Part shown: positions 59,447 to 64,000 of the stretch, piece after piece | Layout: every line of letters begins with the position of its first letter | Numbering within the stretch: the first letter of the stretch is position 1 | From: Cannabis sativa | Lineage: Eukaryota > Streptophyta > Magnoliopsida > Rosales > Cannabaceae | Length of the DNA: 64,000 bases | Reading direction: 5' to 3' | Assembly: GCF_029168945.1 (NCBI RefSeq) | Contig: NC_083606.1 | Coordinates: 15,588,041 to 15,652,040, forward strand | The notes under the pieces: generated by a model | Database searches by the model: none | What the model was told of the DNA's origin: nothing | What the model saw: only the letters and a program-made list of their open reading frames with translations | Translations under genes and position numbers: made by a program

Positions 59447-60598
59447 TAAAAAACTGAGTTTTTGCAAATGTCAATAATATATTCAAAAATATAAAACTAT
59501 ATACGCCTGCAGAAGAATAATGTAATTCTATTACTGCAGAAACCAGTTTTGCAGAGACAAAACAGAATAGGCAGAATATAAAAATATTTCCAGAAAATTA
59601 AATAACTTGACACAAGAGATTTGTACGTGGTATATCAGTGTTCTCCCGAACACTCCTAGTCCACGGGCCACGCCCAGAGAATAAAATCAATTAATAAAGT
59701 ATCAACAATTACAAAGACAATTGACTTAAACAAGTTTAGACTCCCTCTAAATTATTGCCGCAATCCTTTGTATTGCACTTTATGAATCTGACTTCTGAAA
59801 CACCTTCAAGCCTGAACTCCCTTCGCCGTTGAAGTTTGAGTGCTTACTTCCTCCCGAAGTAAGGCTTCAACAAGTCTTCTCCTGAAGACCAAAGTACTTA
59901 CTTCCTCCCGAAGTAAGGCTTCAACGAGTCTTTTGCTGAAGACCACTCTCTTGTTCAGTCAAATCGTTCTTAACAAACTCTAGGACAGAGTAAGAACTGA
60001 TATATAAAATACTAGAACCTAGATGAACAACTAGGTTATCACATAACAAAGAAACTCTCCTCACAAATAAGAAAAATGTAAAAAATGAATAATAGAAGAG
60101 CTTATTCGAATGGCTACTCTCTAGGCTCTATTTATAGAACATAAAAACCCTAGAGACAGTCACAAGATCAAATCTACAGCTGCACAAAACTTTCCCAAGA
60201 TAAACACGATTTGCAGCATCAAAATCGGAAGCTAACGCAACAAATCTGACCAGAAAAAGGAAACTTGCTATAATCTGGTATGATCCTCTATTAAGTCTTG
60301 ATTCCTGCCATAAATAAATTATATATTCTGATTGTATCAAGATACAATCGAATTCAATAAGGAAAAGGCAATTAATCAACGTTTCCTTTAAAAACCAACT
60401 TTCCATAAGAGAATTGCTTCTCTTACAAGAAGTTTCCAAACAAAGGAAAGTTCAGCTGTAAAAAGCATCTTTCCTAACATAGAAAAGATCAGCTAAATCA
60501 GAATATACAAGGTAAGGAAATCGGTTATGAATGCAAAAATATCTTACCATTAAATAAAAAATATTTTGGCAACTAACTTGCCAAAAAAGGACTTTACA
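59447..60598 (-). repeat. 5' LTR of element E
   Basis: 1152 bp, about 80 bp longer than the 3' LTR. The extra length is a near-duplicate of roughly 50 bp (CTTACTTCC, CCGAAGTAAGGCTTCAAC, AGTCTT, TGAAGACC) at about 59850-59945. TATA-type TATTTATA at 60129-60136. Ends CTTTACA. Confidence 0.9.
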
Positions 60599-60603
60599 GC
60601 GAT

Positions 60604-60910
60604 GAACCCCCAGTCGCTAATACTATATAGTGAGGATTCGTGGCGGTCTCAGAATTAAATTTTAAGGTGAGCTTAGTTATACGTTTAATATAATCCAAAA
60701 CAATAAATAACTAGCTAAATTTAAATAGCAACATTCTCCTATTATAGTTGTATAAGTTTGAACCTAATTTGAACCTTGTACTTCATTTGTTTATTTTAAT
60801 AAATAAAAAGTAGATACACATAGAAAAAATGGGCAATAGGATTCAAAACATGGTCTCTCATGTAAATATAAAGCATCTTAACCAATTATTCTAACTATTT
60901 GACTACGATG
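60604..60910. other. CACTA-like subterminal remnant, then spacer
   Basis: 60604-60660 continues the array at 31563-31825 (CAGTCGCTAATAC, GTGGCGGTCTCAG). The rest, to 60910, is AT-rich with nothing recognised. Confidence 0.45.
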
Positions 60911-61155
60911 TGTTACGAAAAGAAAAAGAAAGTGTTTATTGATCTGAATGAATGAATTGAATTTACACAAAGGCAGAACAGGACTATATATACAACCATA
61001 CAACCGACTATGATATAAACCAGTACAGAGTTAGTTAAGAACTTAACTAACTTAACTGATATAAAACCAAAGAAAGAAAGAGGAGTAAAAACTTTAATAA
61101 TAGTCAACTAACAAACATACTAACAAACACTAGAATAGGTACACAAATACTAATA
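60911..61155 (-). repeat. 3' LTR of element G
   Basis: About 245 bp, plus-strand TGTTACGAAAAG to AAATACTAATA. A TATATATAG box (minus strand) lies near 60985-60992. The boundary next to the poly-C run is approximate. Confidence 0.7.
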
Positions 61156-61170
61156 CCCCCCCCCCCCTCA
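61156..61170 (-). other. Polypurine tract of element G, 12-base homopolymer
   Basis: Twelve consecutive C on the plus strand (61156-61167), read as G on the coding strand after TTGA. The length is easily mis-sequenced. Confidence 0.8.
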
Positions 61171-63429
61171 AGATGGAGCATAGATATCATATGTGGACAT
61201 CTTGGAAATATGATTTGTGAGGATGGTGGAGGATAAAGGTTTCGTAAAGACGTTTGCTAGTTGATGTGAACTCCAGATAGGAACGAGGCGAATGGTGGAA
61301 TTCTTGATTTTGTCTCGTACAAAATGGCAATCCAATTCGATGTGTTTCGTTCTTTCGTGAAATGTTGGGTTGTTGGCAATATGAATTGTTGACTGGTTGT
61401 CACAATAGAGGAAAGCAGGATGTGGTTGTGGGATTTGAAAGTCGTGAAGTAGATACTGAAGCCAAGTGACTTCACTGGTAGCAGCGGCTAAAGCACGATA
61501 CTCTGCTTCAGCGGAGCTCTTCGATATAGTGGGCTGCTTCTTTGTTTTCCAAGATATGAGGCTGTCACCAAGGAAAATACAATATCCCGTTGTGGAACTT
61601 TGAGTAATGGGGCAAGAAGCCCAGTCAAAATCTGAGAAACCACGAAGTGTGAGAGCAGATGTTGATGAATAAAGAACACCTTGCCCAGGATTGCCTTTGA
61701 GATATCTGAGGAGATGATGGACAGCTTGTAAATGGGGTGTCCTTGGTGTTGCCATGAATTGACTGAGGCAGTTCACAGCAAAAGTAATGTCGGGTCTTGA
61801 GAGTGTGAGATAGAGCAGTTTTCCTATTAGTTGATGATAGTGGGACGGGTTGTCAAGTGGTTGTCCAAGATCATTGTCGAATTTGATTTTGGGATCCATA
61901 GGAGTTTTGGTAGGCCTACTCCCTATATATCCCGTGTCTTCAAGAAGTTCTAGTGTGTACTTTCGTTGAGAGATGAAAAGACCTTGTTTAGCACGGGCAA
62001 TCTCAAATCCAAGGAAATATTTGAGATGACCAAGGGCTTTGAGTTTGAATTTCTGGTGTAGAGAGTCTTGGAGCTGATGCAGAAGGGAGAGATTAGGCCC
62101 AGTGATTATGATATCGTCAACATAGACAATGAGGGCAATGAATGTATCTTCGGTTCCTCTTGTGAACAATGTGTAGTCAGCCTGGGATTGTTTGAAACCT
62201 TCGTCAAGAAGTGCATTAGAGAGCTTCTTGTACCACTGTCGAGAAGATTGTTTGAGACCGTAAATGGATTTATGGAGCTTGCACACTAAATTTGTTCCTA
62301 TAGGAAAAGAAGATGGTATTGTTAGTCCTTTAGGGAGAGACATATATACCTCTTCATGTAGGTCTCCATTTAAAAAGGCATTATCAATATCAAGTTGGAG
62401 AATAGGCCATTGTTTAATGGTAGATATGGCAAGTAATAGCTTTAGTGTAACCATTTTGGCTACAGGTGAGAAAGTATCAAAAAAATCAAGTCCTTCTTGT
62501 TGTGAGTATCCTTGAGCAACGAGTCTAGCCTTGAGTCTTTCCACACTTCCATCACTATTGAACTTTATTTTATATACCCATCGACATCCAATGGATCGTT
62601 TATTTGGAGGTAAAGGTACGATACTCCAAGTGTTGTTTCCAATGAGTGCCTTGAGTTCATGATTCATAGCATGGACCCATTGTTCAAATTGAATGGCTTC
62701 TTGGTATGTTTTAGGTTCCCTCATGGTAGCAACTGCAAATATAAAGGCTTTGTAAGTGTCTGATATTTGAGAATAAGAAAGAAAATTAGAAATATTATGA
62801 GGTGTGGACGATTTATCCTGAATTGTCGAGTAACATTCAAAGTCCCTGAGATATGATGGAAGTTTGGTGGTTCGAGTAGATCTTCGTGGAGGATTTGAAG
62901 TAGGATTTGGTGTTGTCAAACCAGTAGTACTATCTGCTATATCAGAAGCCACATGCGTGTTTGAATTGGTGTTGTTCTCTTCTGTATGAACTGGTTCAGG
63001 AAGGGAAGTAGTGGCATGTTGTTCTGTGGGATAGTCAGATACATGAGTGTCGTGAATATTATTGCTAGGAAGTACAATTTGAGAGAAATGATCAATGGTG
63101 TTGCTGTCGGTATTGAGCCTGTGAAAAGGAAAAACATTCTCATGAAAAACCACATTGCGAGAAATGAAAAATTGATTGGTGTTAATATCAAATAACTTGT
63201 ATCCTTTTATTCCGTGGGGATATCCCATGAAAATACATGTACGAGCGCGAGGTGCAAACTTGGTTCTGTGAGCAGAGAGAGTGGAGGCAAATGCAAGGCA
63301 TCCTATAGTTCTTAGATGTTCATAATTTGGTTGTTTGTTGAATAAACACTCAAATGGTGTTTTGTTTTTAAGCCGAGGCGTTGGAATTCTGTTGATCAAA
63401 AAGGTCGCAGCCAAGATGCATTCACTCAA
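61168..63429 (-). CDS. Element G integrase C-terminus-RT-RNase H, 753-residue open frame
   Basis: Begins in the integrase C-terminal region (SECILAATFLINRIPTPRLK, FMGYPHGIKGYKLFD). A Ser/Thr-rich linker follows, with RRSTRTTKLPSYLRDFECY. Reverse transcriptase then runs from AMNHELKALIGNNTWS through LDIDNAFLNGDL and YGLKQSSRQWYKKL to the catalytic YVDDIIITG, then LGHLKYFLGFEIARAKQGL. RNase H has its Asp in GFSDFDWAS (usually SDSDWA, so the second Asp is replaced), then SSAEAEYRALA, CDNQSTIHIANN and HIELDCHFVRDKI. The frame ends in the polypurine tract with no internal stop. The Met at 63429 is not the real start: it follows a frameshift from the upstream integrase. Confidence 0.92.
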   Translation of the reverse strand: MSECILAATFLINRIPTPRLKNKTPFECLFNKQPNYEHLRTIGCLAFASTLSAHRTKFAPRARTCIFMGYPHGIKGYKLFDINTNQFFISRNVVFHENVFPFHRLNTDSNTIDHFSQIVLPSNNIHDTHVSDYPTEQHATTSLPEPVHTEENNTNSNTHVASDIADSTTGLTTPNPTSNPPRRSTRTTKLPSYLRDFECYSTIQDKSSTPHNISNFLSYSQISDTYKAFIFAVATMREPKTYQEAIQFEQWVHAMNHELKALIGNNTWSIVPLPPNKRSIGCRWVYKIKFNSDGSVERLKARLVAQGYSQQEGLDFFDTFSPVAKMVTLKLLLAISTIKQWPILQLDIDNAFLNGDLHEEVYMSLPKGLTIPSSFPIGTNLVCKLHKSIYGLKQSSRQWYKKLSNALLDEGFKQSQADYTLFTRGTEDTFIALIVYVDDIIITGPNLSLLHQLQDSLHQKFKLKALGHLKYFLGFEIARAKQGLFISQRKYTLELLEDTGYIGSRPTKTPMDPKIKFDNDLGQPLDNPSHYHQLIGKLLYLTLSRPDITFAVNCLSQFMATPRTPHLQAVHHLLRYLKGNPGQGVLYSSTSALTLRGFSDFDWASCPITQSSTTGYCIFLGDSLISWKTKKQPTISKSSAEAEYRALAAATSEVTWLQYLLHDFQIPQPHPAFLYCDNQSTIHIANNPTFHERTKHIELDCHFVRDKIKNSTIRLVPIWSSHQLANVFTKPLSSTILTNHISKMSTYDIYAPS

Positions 63430-63434
63430 GAATT

Positions 63435-63995
63435 TTATTGGAAATTTGGCTTGAAATACAATGCTCGAGCCACATTGAGCAAATGCTGGTGCTTTCTTTC
63501 AGCAACAGCATTTTGCTCAGGTGTCTCCACACAAGTAAACTCATGCATGATTCCATGTTGGGCAAACAATTCCTTGAAAACCAATTCGGGTGCATTATCT
63601 GATCTAAAAGTTTTGAAGATGCAATTGAACTGTGTTTGGACATAAGACAGAAATTGGGGAATGATAGTGTTAGCATCAGATTTATTATGCATTAAGTAGA
63701 TCCAAGTGAATCGTGAGTGGTCATCCACAAGTGTAAGAAAATACTTGTGATTAGAGTGTGAAGCTATATGATATGGTCCCCATATATCACAATGGATGAG
63801 ATCAAAGTTATTATTTGACAACTTGTTATTATTCTGAAAAGGTAACCTTTTTTGTTTGGCAATTGGACAAATATAGCAAGGTTTATCTTTATGCAAAATA
63901 GTAGTGTTACAATGTAAAGAATCTTTGAGAAGATCTAGTCTTTTTTGAGATGGATGCCCAAGTCGAGAGTGCCAAGTTTCAGCTGAGATTGACAA
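63435..63995 (-). pseudogene. Element G integrase N-terminus and core
   Basis: Integrase zinc-binding region (ETWHSRLGHPSQKRLDLL, CYICPIAKQ), then the catalytic residues in LIHCDIWGPYHI, FRSDNAPELVF and TPEQNAVAERKHQHLL. The frame ends in a TAA, but the expected continuation is one base away in the frame of the 753-residue product. A missing T in the short T run near 63450 would explain this. The frame probably begins beyond the window edge. Confidence 0.9.
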
Positions 63996-64000
63996 GACTT

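Larger units (their letters stand above)
31826..60598 (-). mobile_element. Sirevirus-type copia element E, expanded by three nested insertions
   Basis: LTRs at 31826-32897 and 59447-60598. The minus strand is coding, so the right copy is the 5' LTR. The flanks read GCGAC (31821-31825) and GCGAT (60599-60603), a target duplication with one mismatch. A tRNA-Met primer site, a gag with the CRECEGFGHIQSEC knuckle, a second CCHC knuckle before protease, and several polypurine tracts before the 3' LTR all point to the SIRE/Maximus lineage. The LTRs differ at several percent of positions. Elements A, B and C are inserted in it. Without them it would be roughly 8.4 kb. Confidence 0.9.
60911..64000 (-). 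mobile_element. Ivana-like copia element G, 3' part (runs off the window)
   Basis: The 3' LTR is at 60911-61155, preceded on the coding strand by a G-rich polypurine tract and a long pol. Integrase, RT and RNase H are in copia order. The lineage call rests on LDIDNAFLNGDLHEEVYMSLP and LKGNPGQGVLYSS. The left flank CGATG (60906-60910) would be one copy of the target duplication; the other is outside the window. Gag, protease and the 5' LTR are beyond 64000. Confidence 0.88.

Overview
This window is plant nuclear DNA, and nearly all of it is transposable elements. It contains Ty1/copia and Ty3/gypsy LTR retrotransposons with initiator-tRNA-Met-type primer sites, CACTA DNA transposons, MITE-like elements and AT-rich spacer with long microsatellites. 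The element lineages, judged from domain motifs (Sirevirus, Angela, Tork/Tnt1-like and Ivana-like copia; Tekay chromovirus and Tat-like gypsy), suggest a dicot. The species cannot be fixed from the sequence. No complete ordinary host gene, rRNA, tRNA gene or CRISPR array was recognised.

Layout. 1-2150: AT-rich spacer with (CT)n/(TA)n at 282-387 and an inverted-repeat element. 2160-6060: old fragments, namely a CACTA transposase relic (+), a Tat-like LTR piece, an Angela-like LTR piece and a Tat-like gag-protease relic (-). 6061-9165: spacer with a long-TIR MITE (6701-7082), a mini-CACTA (7116-7445), two tandem repeats and an old LTR end with primer site. 9166-24103: copia element D (-; TSD ATATA), whose gag is split by a full-length Tekay chromovirus (13437-22974, +; TSD AAAGA) with a 1453-residue polyprotein frame. 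24104-28156: spacer, then a Tat-like gag relic (+) and an LTR fragment. 28157-30450: a 2.3 kb CACTA element (TSD TCT) carrying a small intron-containing GRF zinc-finger gene. 30962-31090: perfect (CT)n. 31826-60598: a Sirevirus (element E, -) expanded to 28.8 kb by three Angela-type insertions: A (33304-39159, +, rearranged), B (39395-44161, -, TSD ATGCT) and C (48388-58110, -, TSD AAATC). 60911-64000: the 3' part of an Ivana-like copia (element G, -) that runs off the window.

The nesting order agrees with LTR divergence judged by eye. The outer Sirevirus LTRs differ most, B and D are intermediate, and inner element C has 1912-bp LTRs differing at only about 1% of positions. The coding sequences encode only the retrotransposition cycle (gag, protease, integrase, reverse transcriptase, RNase H). 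Most copies are broken. The Tekay pol and the element G pol are closest to intact.

The most interesting objects are the GRF zinc-finger gene inside the CACTA element; element C, whose near-identical LTRs flank a body with no usable ORF; and a leader block shared by A and C that can form a paired stem and lies where gag would be expected. I found no clearly new biological system.
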